DNA from: Paenibacillus macerans
Lineage (GTDB): Bacteria; Bacillota; Bacilli; Paenibacillales; Paenibacillaceae
Assembly (NCBI RefSeq): GCF_023715465.1
Contig: NZ_JAMBOE010000002.1
Location: 391,104-455,103 of the forward strand
Length of the DNA: 64,000 nucleotides
Direction of reading: 5' to 3'
The notes beneath the pieces were generated by a model. The model worked only from the letters and a program-made list of their open reading frames with translations, was not told the origin of the DNA and did not search any database. The translations under genes and the position numbers were made by a program. Numbering within the stretch: position 1 is the first letter of the stretch; every line of letters begins with the position of its first letter. This document shows positions 1-9,064 of this stretch, one piece after another.

Positions 1-82
1 CCTGCTCCTCTTGGTGTTGGATTCTGACTACCTCATCAGTATGTCCCATAACATCGCACCTTTTTTCCGAGCCGAATATTTC

Positions 83-877
83 TTACCGATTGCTTTTTTG
101 CAGTGACTTGCTTAAAAAACGATTCATCAGTACGGAAAGCGATATCAGAATCGGCGGATCGTCCGCTTTTGGAGGGTATAGCATGACCTCTTGATAGGGA
201 ACGTGAATCCCCGGTTTGACGGCGATCGGATGATGAAAACGCGTTCGCAGCGTACTTTGCGGCAGCAAAATATCTTTGGCATTCGCGCCCCAATCGAGGG
301 AAGTCGCCATCAGATAATAAGTTCCCGGCTTAATGCCGGTGAAGCAAAACTCGCCCAAGGAAAACAACAAAGTACCATAAAGGGGCAGCCCTTCCGGAAT
401 TGGCTTGGCAAACAGCCCAATAAAGATCACGCCGGAAAAAGGAGCCGCCGCTTGCACCGTTCCCCCGATCACGCCCGGCCGGTTCATCTTCCAGCGCCCT
501 AGCCTGCCGCCGTTAAAATGCTGCAACGAGCGCAGCAGATCGAAGGCATGCCGGGGGGAATTGCGAAAATCCGACGGGGTCATACCAACCCGCTCAGTGA
601 AACGGGTCGTGAAGGTACCCAGGCTCTGTTGGCCGATTTCCAAACCGATGTCGCGGATCGTCATGTCCGTCTTAAGCAACAGATCCTTCGCCTTCTGCAA
701 ACGCATGGCGGAGACGTAATACAGCGGGGGCAATCCCAACCGTTCTTTAAAAATGCGCGAAAAATGAAACGGACTGTAAGCCGCGTATTTGGCCAATCGG
801 GACAACGGGAGCGGCTCGTGAATGTTTTTCTGAATGTAGGCGATGACTTCGTCGATTTCAGGATACCGTTCTGTCAT
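83..877 (-). CDS. AraC-family transcriptional regulator, N-terminal HTH
   Basis: Cytoplasmic DNA-binding regulator. The double helix-turn-helix AraC domain is at the N-terminus (about residues 5-105), with the family pattern FHFSRIFKERLG and a second helix ending near the GMTPSDFR motif. The remaining 150 residues are a separate domain that I do not recognise, probably effector-sensing. This HTH-first order is the reverse of classical AraC but is common in GyrI-type relatives. I chose the ATG at 877 because AGGTGG lies six bases upstream; a longer TTG-initiated reading has no ribosome binding site. It stands alone, reading towards the left window edge, so its target cannot be read from its neighbours. 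Confidence 0.85.
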   Translation of the reverse strand: MTERYPEIDEVIAYIQKNIHEPLPLSRLAKYAAYSPFHFSRIFKERLGLPPLYYVSAMRLQKAKDLLLKTDMTIRDIGLEIGQQSLGTFTTRFTERVGMTPSDFRNSPRHAFDLLRSLQHFNGGRLGRWKMNRPGVIGGTVQAAAPFSGVIFIGLFAKPIPEGLPLYGTLLFSLGEFCFTGIKPGTYYLMATSLDWGANAKDILLPQSTLRTRFHHPIAVKPGIHVPYQEVMLYPPKADDPPILISLSVLMNRFLSKSLQKSNR

Positions 878-1007
878 CCGGACCACCTTCCTTCGGGGCT
901 TCAAGAACCTGTCCAGTTAAAATTTCCATTTCTAGTTTATCTGCCAGCGGCAGGTTAGTCTAGCATTACTTTTTAGAATTGCTATAAAATTTATCACACA
1001 ACTTCCC

Positions 1008-1505
1008 CAGCAAAAATCTGCAGGCAAGCCTTGATGTAGCTCGTGAAGTGGAAGGGCAAAAAGGTGTAGTCGTTCGCCCAGCCCATCGTGAGATCAGAGA
1101 TCCCTTGTAAAATGTGCCGGTGGCATGATCTCTAAATCGGGCAAGCAACTCGACCGCTTTACTGCGATTCCGCTCAAACATGGAAGCATGCAAGCGTCAA
1201 TGATGAAGAGGGGCCCCACGATTCGCCGAGGTCAGCGCAGCTACCTTTTGCACCGTAGCCATTTCGGGCAGTACCACAAATCGACGCCAGGTGTGAGGGG
1301 CTGTCTAAAGGGTCCGTGTCTTGGGGCTTGGGGGCTTGGGGTCCTGCCTGCTGCTTGCCTTTGCACGATTATCCCTCTCGTTCAGGGAGCAAGGAGCTTG
1401 GGGTGGGGGCTGAAGCAAGTTCCAATAAAAGAGAGAAGAAAAAACAAAAAAGATGAAGAAAAATGAGGCGGTTCAGGTGAGATTTTCGGCTTGAAAAAGG
1501 AACAT
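1008..1505. repeat. Dispersed repeat, copy 1
   Basis: Most of this stretch recurs in the same orientation at 63628-64000, and its right half recurs inverted at 21197-21351. Shared landmarks are CAGCAAAAA followed by CAAGCCTTGAT, GAGATCCCTTGTAAAA, TCAAACATGGAAGCATG, GGCTGTCTA, GTGTCTTGG, the 17-mer CTTTGCACGATTATCCC, and a GAGGCGGTTCAGG/GGCTTGAAAAA end. Minus-strand peptides of the two long copies resemble each other (MFER.RSKAVEL.ARFRDHA) but no intact gene is present. It is probably a decayed mobile element; the family is unknown to me. Confidence 0.75.
1359..1375 (+). repeat. 17-mer CTTTGCACGATTATCCC, occurrence 1
   Basis: One of five occurrences in the window. The others are 2823-2839 (one mismatch, inverse), 20820-20836, 20870-20886 (inverse) and 21295-21311 (inverse). 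It lies inside dispersed repeat copy 1. Confidence 0.8.
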
Positions 1506-1563
1506 ATGTTTGGTACAATAGAATAAATCGAACGCGCGTTCTTAAGTTCTTGATTGGGGGCGA

Positions 1564-2472
1564 ATGAACATGGAGGTCAATACGGGAACGGAACTTCAAC
1601 CATTCACCAATCGTTTTAACAGCGAGCAGGCCTGCATGGAGGCGCTGATCGCGATGAAGTGGCCGAACGGCTTCGTCTGCCCGTGCTGCGCTCACACCCG
1701 GTGCAGTCGTCTGACCTCCAGGCATATCCCCTTATTCGAGTGCGGAAAGTGCAAGCATCAAACGTCGGCTTTGGTCGGTACGATTTTTGAAGGAACGCAT
1801 CTGCCCCTGCTCAAGTGGTTCGAGGCCCTGGATTTGTTCCTGCTTGAGGGCGGCATCTCGGCGATGCGGCTGAGCCAGGTGATCCGGGTCACCTACAAAA
1901 CCGCCTGGTTGTTGCTGCACAAAATACGCCATGCCGCCCTAGAATTCGATGCCCGGGAGCTGCTGAGCGGAGACGTGAAGGTGAACAGCGATCTGTATGG
2001 GTGTGATCCGTCCCGGTGTCAGTTTTCACATCCATATGCCTCGGCGGTCGTAGCAGGCTGCACGGTCACGGAATCGGGCGAGCCGGAGCAGGTCAAAATC
2101 CGCCTGGTGCCTCATAAGAGAGGAGACGGACAAAGAGCAAACCGTCACGAGCTCGCTGCGTTCATCAACGGGCATGTGGATGTCCGTGCATCGGTGGTAC
2201 AGTCGTTCCCTCTAGCCTATCGGCTGTATGCGCCCTTGCGGAAAGTGGTGAGAGAGGCTTGGGAATCGCTGAAGAGTACATATATAGCCTTGGGACTGAA
2301 GCATCTGCAGGCGTACCTGAACGAGTACACCGTACGCCGCCGGCTGCACCTGCCCGGAGCGAAAGAAACGATGCGGCAGAAGTTGCTGCAGATGTGTGTG
2401 GCGATTCCGGCGATCCCTTACCGCCGGCTGATCGCTCGCCAACCGAACCAGCTCCTTGCGGCTGCGGCCTGA
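1564..2472 (+). CDS. IS1595-like (ISXO2-related) transposase, possibly inactive
   Basis: The 302-residue protein has an N-terminal zinc ribbon (CPCC at about 39-42 and CGKC at about 60-63). It continues with the GTIFEGTHLPLLKWF segment typical of IS1595 transposases, then a region related to the ISXO2 DDE domain (EAWESLKSTY and HLQAYLNEYTVR near the end). Where ISXO2 enzymes usually have an acidic VEVDE motif, this protein reads VKVNSD, so the first catalytic aspartate may be missing. Dispersed repeat copy 1 ends about 60 bases upstream. I saw no terminal inverted repeats, so the borders of an insertion sequence cannot be set. It could be a degenerate or domesticated copy. Confidence 0.75.
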   Translation: MNMEVNTGTELQPFTNRFNSEQACMEALIAMKWPNGFVCPCCAHTRCSRLTSRHIPLFECGKCKHQTSALVGTIFEGTHLPLLKWFEALDLFLLEGGISAMRLSQVIRVTYKTAWLLLHKIRHAALEFDARELLSGDVKVNSDLYGCDPSRCQFSHPYASAVVAGCTVTESGEPEQVKIRLVPHKRGDGQRANRHELAAFINGHVDVRASVVQSFPLAYRLYAPLRKVVREAWESLKSTYIALGLKHLQAYLNEYTVRRRLHLPGAKETMRQKLLQMCVAIPAIPYRRLIARQPNQLLAAAA

Positions 2473-3117
2473 TCGACACGCTGAAACGGTGGGGGGAGTT
2501 TGACGAAGATCAACTTAATGGGTAGGGGTTATCTTAATGCGGATCAACTTGCTTGGTGTGAGTTAGTATGAACGGTGTGGGCGTTGCTGCAAATGGAAGG
2601 GTTCAGGCTACAGCAAAATCACGGTCTTTTCGTTTCCCTCGCGTCTTGTCCTTGGTCTCCTGTCTTGATCTCCTGTTTTGATCTCCTGTCCGGTCTGTTT
2701 CACCTCCCCTAAACCTGATTCCTTCTCCTAAGCCCGTCTAAATTATCTCGAACCGATCTGCTTCTCCACCTCCCGAACTTGTAAGTTTCTCTGCTTCCTG
2801 AGCAATTGTTACCTGATTAAACGGGATAATGGTGCAAAGTCTCCGGACAGCGAGTGTTGATCTGCCGCCCACCCACCCACTCCCCTGTCCTCAAGCTTTC
2901 AACGCCCTTGGCAGTTGATTTAGGTCGGGCTGATGGTCTATAACAATGAAGACACCTCTTCTGTCTGATATTAGAAGCTCGTCATTCTTGATTTATCAAA
3001 TTGAAAACCTTCAGCTCAAAGACTTTCCCGAGTATTTCCCAGCCTAACGGACCCACATGATGCTATTTCGCTCTATACGAGCTCACCCGGGCCGGAAACT
3101 TTTGAAATTCTACAATG
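2473..3117. other. Intergenic stretch without a recognisable gene
   Basis: About 640 bases. It contains short direct repeats of a CTCCTGT-type motif (2655-2695) and a one-mismatch copy of the 17-mer at 2823-2839 (GGGATAATGGTGCAAAG). No ORF with a credible start or family was seen. Confidence 0.5.
2823..2839 (-). repeat. 17-mer repeat, occurrence 2 (one mismatch)
   Basis: Reads GGGATAATGGTGCAAAG, the inverse of CTTTGCACGATTATCCC with one substitution. It has no gene context of its own. Confidence 0.65.
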
Positions 3118-3147
3118 TAAAAAAGGACAAACCTCTTGGTTTGTCCT
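3118..3147 (-). terminator. Rho-independent terminator of the SPFH/zinc-ribbon operon
   Basis: A perfect nine-base stem (GGACAAACC at 3125-3133, GGTTTGTCC at 3138-3146) is followed on the minus strand by a T run. It lies ten bases after the stop of the last gene of the operon. Confidence 0.85.
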
Positions 3148-3157
3148 TGTCTTCTGA

Positions 3158-3670
3158 TCAATCCTTATATGGAATAACCGTACCGCAGTACTCACAAGTC
3201 GCTGGTTTATCGGGATACACCACCGTCTTGGACCCACACCCCGGGCAATCCAGGGAAACCGGCTCCTTTGGCGCAGGAGTGCTCACTGTTACAACCGTTT
3301 GCTGCCCGCCAAAAAGGGAACTCATAAATTCGGCGGCGCCTTTGACCACCTCAGGATCAAAGTCAATAGGCGTCGATGATGGCGAAGAAGTCCTCGGCGA
3401 AGGCGAACCCGGTCTTTGCCTTTGCTCGGGGTAAGGACGGGGCCCAGTCGGCCCCAAATAATTTGGAATCGCCGTTTTCTTGGAGCCTTTGAATAACAAA
3501 ATGCCAAGAAAGAGAAATAGGCCGGCTGGAAGCAGCAAAATTAAAGCTACAATTAATATCGAAGACGGATCTCCATCGGCGGCGAGAAGAACGATTAAAA
3601 ATAAGCTTCCTAAAAGGCCGGCCAGGACCGTGCAAATAACTCCGAAGAAACTTTTAAAGAATGATTTCAT
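3158..3670 (-). CDS. Two-TM membrane protein with C-terminal zinc ribbon
   Basis: This 170-residue protein has two hydrophobic segments at about residues 8-30 and 37-60. A proline/serine-rich linker with PRPYPEQRQRPG follows, then a C-terminal zinc ribbon (CPGC at about 143, CEYC at about 160). The start has AGGAGG five bases upstream. It is the last gene of a three-gene minus-strand unit with the two membrane/SPFH genes upstream (30-base gap). B. subtilis ydjG-ydjH-ydjI encodes a similar mix of zinc-ribbon, membrane and SPFH proteins linked to PspA-type envelope stress, so a shared membrane complex is plausible. I do not know its molecular function. Confidence 0.75.
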   Translation of the reverse strand: MKSFFKSFFGVICTVLAGLLGSLFLIVLLAADGDPSSILIVALILLLPAGLFLFLGILLFKGSKKTAIPNYLGPTGPRPYPEQRQRPGSPSPRTSSPSSTPIDFDPEVVKGAAEFMSSLFGGQQTVVTVSTPAPKEPVSLDCPGCGSKTVVYPDKPATCEYCGTVIPYKD

Positions 3671-3699
3671 GTGTTCCTCCTAATCAACTGTATACCTAA

Positions 3700-4443
3700 C
3701 TATTTGGAAAGCAGCAACCGGGCATTGCGGTCATCCAGCAGCTGCTTTAGCTCTTGCAGACGCAAAAGAACGGACTCTGCAGCAAGACTCTGCTCCTTCC
3801 CTGCTTGCCCAAGCTCCTCTTTCAACATATCGATCCGGAACAAAAGATCCTGATCCAGATAAGCCAGCGCATCCGGGACGACCGAATCGCTGAAGCGCAC
3901 TTGTTCGATCAGTTTCGTCAGGACCGCTTTGATTTCTCCGGCTTCCGCCTCTCCGTATGCCTCGATGCTCATGAGCAGGCTTTTGAGACCAGACTCGAGC
4001 TCATACAAATGAATAACCTGCGCTTGGGTGGTATCGTCACTTTTCAGCGCGTAATTGAGGAACAGCAAAATCGTTCCTCCAAGCAGCACGGCAATCGTCA
4101 AAGTTAGAATGTGCAGCAGTACTAGTCCGCTCAAAAACCGGTCAGCGATCCCCGCAAAAAACGAATACACGAAAACGGCGATCAAATAAGCCGCGGCGAC
4201 AGTTCCCAGTGCCACAAAACCTGGAATATTCTTCTTGACGCGTTCGTGATGGTTTATCCAATAGGAAACATATTTCCACATCACGGTTTCGGCCAAAATC
4301 AGAGCCCCTAGGGAAATCCACGCCGAAAAAGTATCCATTCTCCCCTGCCAGATGATGGCGAATGCCGAAATGGTGGAGGCAAGTCCAACAAGGTACAGGA
4401 TAAATATGATAAGTGAAGCGCCCGTATACCGTCGCAATCGCAT
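3700..4443 (-). CDS. Four-TM membrane protein with cytoplasmic coiled-coil tail
   Basis: A hypothetical protein of 247 residues. Hydrophobic segments fall at about 8-30, 40-58, 72-100 and 108-135, followed by a helical, charged tail (about 145-247) rich in heptad leucines. I start it at the ATG at 4443, which overlaps the stop of the upstream SPFH gene (TAATG), indicating translational coupling. A longer reading from 4479 would lie inside the SPFH gene. Its tight coupling suggests it anchors or partners the SPFH protein at the membrane, as proposed for YdjH and YdjI of B. subtilis; that is inference from context. Confidence 0.75.
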   Translation of the reverse strand: MRLRRYTGASLIIFILYLVGLASTISAFAIIWQGRMDTFSAWISLGALILAETVMWKYVSYWINHHERVKKNIPGFVALGTVAAAYLIAVFVYSFFAGIADRFLSGLVLLHILTLTIAVLLGGTILLFLNYALKSDDTTQAQVIHLYELESGLKSLLMSIEAYGEAEAGEIKAVLTKLIEQVRFSDSVVPDALAYLDQDLLFRIDMLKEELGQAGKEQSLAAESVLLRLQELKQLLDDRNARLLLSK

Positions 4444-5759
4444 TATCCTTCGCTCCCCTTCGTTTGATCGGAGCCGCATTCAGGGCAAAATTTTTGATTA
4501 GACTGAAGTTCATATTGGCAGTTGTAGCATTTTAACGTTAATTCCGATCCGCAATTTCCGCAAAATTTGCTGTCTGCGCTAACCTGCTGACTGCATTTGG
4601 GGCAGCGTTTCGGTAAAGGCGATTTGCAGTTGATGCACTCGGCAGCGTTCTCGGGATTATCCGCCCCGCAAGTGGGGCATGCGTTGTACGGGTCTCCGCA
4701 GTTTGGGCAGAACTTGGAACCCTTCATTAAAGCAGTGCCGCAGCGATTGCAAGTGATCACCGGTTCTGCCGCCGGCTTCTCTCCCGCTCTGGTCAACGAA
4801 ACGCCGCACTGGCTGCAAAAAATCGATTGATCCGGGTTCATATGCTGGCAATTGGGACATTGGCAGGATTCTCCCGATGCCCGCAGCGCATGGGACATGC
4901 GGGACATTTCATTGCCGATCGGACCTCCGATACTATAACCCATACCCATGCCGATGCCGGCCCCCATGATTCCCGCATTCGCGCCTCCTTCATTTTTGGC
5001 CGCGCCTTCCAGGGTATCAAACGTTCTTTCCTGCTGATAGTTGAAGCCGATGATATCCATCTCGGCCTTTTTGGCCAAAGCATCCCGCAAACGGACGACG
5101 GACGGGTCATCCTCAGGCACGTTAATGCTGTTAACGTAAAAGTTAAGCAAGCCAATACCGTATTCCTCAAGAACAGGGGTCATTGCCGCCTGAAAATGCA
5201 TGGACATTTCGCCGATGTAGGCGTTGATTTCCAATATGCTCACTTTTTTATGTACCAAATAAGAGGTTAAGGTCGAATTGATATTCATCGTGACGACGCC
5301 CCGGAAATACTCGACCAAATGTTGTTGATTAAATTCCGGAAGCGTGCCGATCAGCTTCACCAGGAATTTTCGGGAATCCGTGATCTGCACCCCAAACTGC
5401 CCAAAGGCTCGTATGGGAACGAGGACATTGTACTTGGGATCCTGCACATGGATCGGTTTGGGCGTCCCCCATTTTACGTCCAGCGCACTTGCTTTGTTGA
5501 CATACCAGACCTCGGCCGCAAATGGAGAGGTTCCCCCAAACGGCAGATTAATAATATTGTTTAAAATCGGAATATTCGCTGTCATCAGCGTATGTCTTCC
5601 GGCGCCAAACAAGTCAAGCGCTTTGCCATCCTTGAACAAAATCGCTTCCTGGGACTGGGCCACGATCAGCTGAGTCCAAGTGCTAAGTTCCGCCTCAGGA
5701 TGCTTCCAAGCGAAAACATCCGGAGATCCGTCGTATTTTACTACATCAATCAAAGCCAT
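4443..5759 (-). CDS. SPFH-domain protein with five C-terminal zinc ribbons (YdjI-like)
   Basis: The first 270 residues match the SPFH/virion-core-like family of B. subtilis YdjI: AWKHPEAELSTWTQLIV near the start, then IPILNNIINLPFGG and YFRGVVTMNINS. A glycine-rich linker (about 270-300) leads to five consecutive zinc ribbons, each CxxC...CxxC (about residues 305-435). Known relatives form oligomeric scaffolds at the cytoplasmic face of the membrane and recruit PspA-type proteins. The head of a three-gene unit, it overlaps the next gene by one base. Five ribbons in a row is more than I would expect for this family and suggests a multivalent interaction tail. Confidence 0.85.
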   Translation of the reverse strand: MALIDVVKYDGSPDVFAWKHPEAELSTWTQLIVAQSQEAILFKDGKALDLFGAGRHTLMTANIPILNNIINLPFGGTSPFAAEVWYVNKASALDVKWGTPKPIHVQDPKYNVLVPIRAFGQFGVQITDSRKFLVKLIGTLPEFNQQHLVEYFRGVVTMNINSTLTSYLVHKKVSILEINAYIGEMSMHFQAAMTPVLEEYGIGLLNFYVNSINVPEDDPSVVRLRDALAKKAEMDIIGFNYQQERTFDTLEGAAKNEGGANAGIMGAGIGMGMGYSIGGPIGNEMSRMSHALRASGESCQCPNCQHMNPDQSIFCSQCGVSLTRAGEKPAAEPVITCNRCGTALMKGSKFCPNCGDPYNACPTCGADNPENAAECINCKSPLPKRCPKCSQQVSADSKFCGNCGSELTLKCYNCQYELQSNQKFCPECGSDQTKGSEG

Positions 5760-5872
5760 TTCAAATTCCCCTTATTCAAAATAATGACAAAATCCGCTAC
5801 GTTTATCTTCGGGATATCCAGGGTCATATCCTGCTTTGTGACTAGGATTTTGGTATGAAACTTCTATGGCAT

Positions 5873-5901
5873 GTGACAGGCTAGGGGGCGGAGGGTATAA
5901 T
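5873..5901 (+). promoter_or_regulatory. Probable sigma-A promoter for the YtkL-type hydrolase
   Basis: GTGACA (5873-5878) and TATAAT (5896-5901) are separated by 17 bases and lie about 40 bases before the start at 5940. Confidence 0.7.
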
Positions 5902-5939
5902 ACTTTAGGAAGGATATCTTTTCCAATGAGGTGATAGGA

Positions 5940-6638
5940 ATGAAAATAACATATTTGGGTCACTCCTGCATTCATTTGGATACGGGAAAACAGCAAATCA
6001 TCATCGACCCTTTTCTGACCGGCAACCCGCTGGCGGGGATGCCGGCCGATGAGATCAAGGCGGATTACGTCCTGCTGACGCATGGGCATTCCGACCATAT
6101 CAGCGACGCGGACAGCATTTCAAGACGCAACAACGCCCCCATCGTCGCCATCGTCGAGCTGGCGAATTATTTCGCGCACGCCGGGCTGCAAACGATCGGG
6201 ATGAACCTGGGCGGTTCCATTCAATTGCCGTTCGGCAAACTGAAATGGGTTCCGGCGCTGCACAGCACTTCAGTGACCCGGCAGGACGGCGTCAGCCTTT
6301 ATTTTGGCGTTGCCGCGGGCATTGTGCTGGAGCTTGACGGACTGACCATATATCATGCGGGCGACACGGCCCTGTTCAGCGATATGAAGCTGATCGGCAG
6401 CCGCCGTCCGATCGACCTGGCGTTTCTGCCGATCGGCGACCATTACACGATGGGGCCGGAGGATGCGCTGGTCGCGGCCGAGTGGGTCAATGCCAAACAC
6501 GTCGTCCCGGTTCACTACAACACCTTTGAACTGATCCGTCAGGATGGACAAAGTTTTGTCGACGAACTGCAAAAAATCGGCATTCAGGGCCACTTCTTAA
6601 AGCCGGCAGAAACCCTGAATACCGAAACATGGAGTTAA
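5940..6638 (+). CDS. UPF0173 metal-dependent hydrolase (YtkL-like, metallo-beta-lactamase fold)
   Basis: A 232-residue soluble enzyme of the UPF0173 family. It begins with the family signature MKITYLGHSC, then IDPFLTGNP, and carries the metal-binding THGHSDHI motif at about residues 47-54. Further metal ligands lie in the ALHS, YHAGDT and VPVHYN segments. The physiological substrate of this family is not established. The ATG at 5940 is used because GAGGTG lies six bases upstream; the GTG at 5931 overlaps that site. A strong promoter precedes it and a hairpin terminator follows, so it is probably monocistronic. Confidence 0.9.
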   Translation: MKITYLGHSCIHLDTGKQQIIIDPFLTGNPLAGMPADEIKADYVLLTHGHSDHISDADSISRRNNAPIVAIVELANYFAHAGLQTIGMNLGGSIQLPFGKLKWVPALHSTSVTRQDGVSLYFGVAAGIVLELDGLTIYHAGDTALFSDMKLIGSRRPIDLAFLPIGDHYTMGPEDALVAAEWVNAKHVVPVHYNTFELIRQDGQSFVDELQKIGIQGHFLKPAETLNTETWS

Positions 6639-6650
6639 ACCCCCGTTAAG

Positions 6651-6703
6651 AGGCAGGCCCCCGGCCGATACTTTCCGAAGTATCTTCCGAGGGCCTGCTT
6701 TTT
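6651..6703. terminator. Bidirectional-type terminator between convergent genes
   Basis: GCAGGCCC (6653-6660) pairs with GGGCCTGC (6691-6698), followed by a T run on the plus strand. An inner ATACTT/AAGTAT hairpin extends the structure. It separates the hydrolase from the convergent MFS gene. Confidence 0.8.
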
Positions 6704-6710
6704 TCCAAGA

Positions 6711-7955
6711 TCAGTCCGCCAATTCCTTCCCCTTCGTTTCTGTCCCCAGCCACCATACAGCCAGTGCTCCAATAACGATTGTCACGAAAAACAGCCAAAA
6801 AATCGATCCGATCGCCACCTGCCGGGCAACGAGCATGCCGACGAGATAAGGAGCGATGATCCCCCCGACTCGTCCAAACGATGCGGCTAGACCTACTCCC
6901 GTCGAACGAACCGAGGTAGGATACAGTTCGGGCGTATAGGCATACATGCCGCCCCATGCTCCCAGATTAAAGAAGGACAAGCAAATGCCGGCGGCCATCA
7001 GCATGCCTTCGCTGGTGGCGCTGCCGAACCAGGCCGCGCTAGCGGCGGTAAGCAGCAAGTAGAGCACCAGCACGAATTTGCGGCCGAACTTCTCAATAAA
7101 GTACGCGGCGGTGAAGTAGCCGGGAAGCTGGGCCAACGTCATGATCAAGACGTATTCAAAGCTTTTGACCAGGCTGAAGCCCTTTAGCACCATCACCGAT
7201 GGCAGCCACAAAAACATGCCGTAATACGAAAAAACGATGGTAAACCATAGGACCCACAGCATGACCGTGGAACGCCGATGCGGCCTTTCCCAAACGGCAG
7301 CGAACCGTTTGCCGAAGGATGGAGCCTGCTCTTTCCTTCCGGCGACCTGTTCCCGGTAGCGTACCGGCTCTTGGATCGATTTGCGCAAATATAACGCGTA
7401 AAGCGCCGGAACCGCTCCGATCAGGAACGCCGCCTGCCAACCCCATTTGGGAATAACGAAATAGGAGATCAATGCCGACGCAATCCAGCCGGCCGCCCAA
7501 AAGCTTTCAAGCAGCACCACCGCCCGCCCCCGTTCTTTGGCGGGAACGGATTCGGAAACGAGCGTGGAGGCCACCGGCAGCTCTCCGCCCAGCCCAAACC
7601 CCGCGATAAAGCGCAGCACGCATAAAACGGCGAACCCGGTCGCCGCCGCGGACAAGCCGCTCGCCACCGAAAAAATAAGCAGCGTCCACAACAGCACGGA
7701 TTTCCGCCCGAACTTGTCCGCCATAAACCCGGCGATCGCCGCTCCAAAGGCCATTCCGACCGAATTGATGCTCGTAAAAAATCCGGTTTGCTCCGGAGTC
7801 AAACTCCACTCTGCCGCCAAAGCGGCGGCGATAAACGAGATAATGCCGACGTCCATGGCGTCGAACATCCAGCTGAGTCCGGCGCTCAGCAGCAGTTTTC
7901 TTTGTTTTGGCGGTGCCTTCGTTTCCAAGGCGTCGCCTGTTGTCGCATTCATCAT
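6711..7955 (-). CDS. MFS transporter, sugar/aromatic-acid:H+ symporter type
   Basis: A 12-helix inner-membrane permease of 414 residues. The first helix shows WMFDAMDVGIISF, typical of the NiaP/AAHS-like metabolite:H+ symporters. The inter-helix motif GFMADKFGRKSVL is present after helix 2, with RFIAGFGLGGELP in helix 4 and PTSVRSTGVGLAASFGRVGG in helices 10-11. I start at the ATG at 7955, with AAAAGGGG upstream; the longer frame has no ribosome binding site and reads through the intergenic gap. The substrate is unknown; aromatic acids, niacin or sugars are candidates. It may be co-transcribed with the GNAT gene upstream (about 80 bases). Confidence 0.85.
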   Translation of the reverse strand: MMNATTGDALETKAPPKQRKLLLSAGLSWMFDAMDVGIISFIAAALAAEWSLTPEQTGFFTSINSVGMAFGAAIAGFMADKFGRKSVLLWTLLIFSVASGLSAAATGFAVLCVLRFIAGFGLGGELPVASTLVSESVPAKERGRAVVLLESFWAAGWIASALISYFVIPKWGWQAAFLIGAVPALYALYLRKSIQEPVRYREQVAGRKEQAPSFGKRFAAVWERPHRRSTVMLWVLWFTIVFSYYGMFLWLPSVMVLKGFSLVKSFEYVLIMTLAQLPGYFTAAYFIEKFGRKFVLVLYLLLTAASAAWFGSATSEGMLMAAGICLSFFNLGAWGGMYAYTPELYPTSVRSTGVGLAASFGRVGGIIAPYLVGMLVARQVAIGSIFWLFFVTIVIGALAVWWLGTETKGKELAD

Positions 7956-8032
7956 CCATTGCCCCTTTTTGTAAGCCGCTACGTCAGCAGCAGAATGGAT
8001 CAACTTATCTTTCCCCAATCGCAAAAAATTCG

Positions 8033-8545
8033 CTACGGTTCCATTCTTTTTCCCAAAATAACGAGGTCCCGCTCCACACCGTCCAAATTGGCCACGCGCG
8101 GCAAAAGCGCCCACTGCTCGAAGCCGTACTTGCGCAGCAGCGCCAAACTTGGCTCGTTATGGGCAAACACAAAACCAAGCAACGTTTTTACCTGCAGGCC
8201 GGGGCAAGCGGCAATCGCCTTGTTCAGTAAAATACCCCCGATCCCCCGCGAGCGGTACTCGCCGGCAATATAAACGCTGATTTCGGCGGTGGCGTTGTAA
8301 GCCGGACGGCCGTAGAAGGACTGGAAGCTGAGCCAGGCGATGATGCGCCCGCCGGTTTTCATCACCCACAAGGGGCGAAAATCCGGGGAATGCTCATCAA
8401 ACCATTTCTGCCTGCTGTCCACCGTAACCGGCTCCAGATCTGCCGTGACCATCCGTCCGGCAATCGTTTCATTATAAATGGCGACGATCGCCGGCAAATC
8501 TTCCAAGCCTGCGTCTTCAATCGTAATTTCCATGTCTGTAAGCAT
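8033..8545 (-). CDS. GNAT acetyltransferase, phosphinothricin/YwnH-like
   Basis: A 170-residue GNAT-fold enzyme. It starts with the [21 protein letters not shown] pattern of phosphinothricin-acetyltransferase-like proteins. The acetyl-CoA loop [15 protein letters not shown] is at about residues 98-112, and [20 protein letters not shown] is at about 125-144. It would transfer acetyl from acetyl-CoA to a small amine or amino-acid analogue in the cytoplasm. The ATG at 8545 follows AGAAGG. Downstream lies the MFS gene; an acetyltransferase-exporter pairing for self-protection is possible but unproven. Confidence 0.85.
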   Translation of the reverse strand: MLTDMEITIEDAGLEDLPAIVAIYNETIAGRMVTADLEPVTVDSRQKWFDEHSPDFRPLWVMKTGGRIIAWLSFQSFYGRPAYNATAEISVYIAGEYRSRGIGGILLNKAIAACPGLQVKTLLGFVFAHNEPSLALLRKYGFEQWALLPRVANLDGVERDLVILGKRMEP

Positions 8546-8586
8546 ACGTACCTTCTCCCGTTTCCTTTTCTCCCGTTATTCTTCCA

Positions 8587-8889
8587 TTAATCCGTTTCAA
8601 GCTTGATTTGAACGTAGTGCTCTACCGTTGGAAAAGGATCGTAAAAATGGTGCAGCAGCGCTTTCCACTCCTGGTAACGGGGCGACTTGCGGAAGCCGAC
8701 CTCATGCGCCGTGATCGACTGCCATCTGACGAGCAGAATATATTTATTTTCCGTTTCCACGCATTTTTGAAGCTCATGTTCAATATAACCTTCCGTCTGG
8801 GCAATGATCTTCGACGCTTTGCGGAAATTGCTTTCGAATTCATTGATCATCCCGGGTTTTACGTGCAGCTCGGCTACTTCAAGAATCAT
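8587..8889 (-). CDS. Antibiotic-biosynthesis-monooxygenase (ABM) domain protein
   Basis: A 100-residue single-domain protein of the dimeric alpha-beta ABM fold, with the pattern [18 protein letters not shown], then [14 protein letters not shown] and YILLVRWQS near the middle. Such proteins act on quinone- or heme-like ligands or serve as stress proteins; the activity here is unknown. I use the ATG at 8889, nine bases after AAGGAG. Longer readings add an unrelated 80-residue N-terminus with no start signal. It reads in the same direction as the GNAT gene, 41 bases upstream of it. Confidence 0.8.
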   Translation of the reverse strand: MILEVAELHVKPGMINEFESNFRKASKIIAQTEGYIEHELQKCVETENKYILLVRWQSITAHEVGFRKSPRYQEWKALLHHFYDPFPTVEHYVQIKLETD

Positions 8890-9064
8890 TCTCTTCATCT
8901 CCTTCGTAAGGCTGATTATAGCACGGACTAAGCGCTTTATGAATCCAAATTGCCGCGGGTCGCCCCGTCTCCCTATCAATGTCTTCGGACCGCCCGCGCA
9001 CCAACAACGACATCGCCACGCTGATCGACGCCGAACGACGTACTTTCGAAGGGGAAAATCCCAC

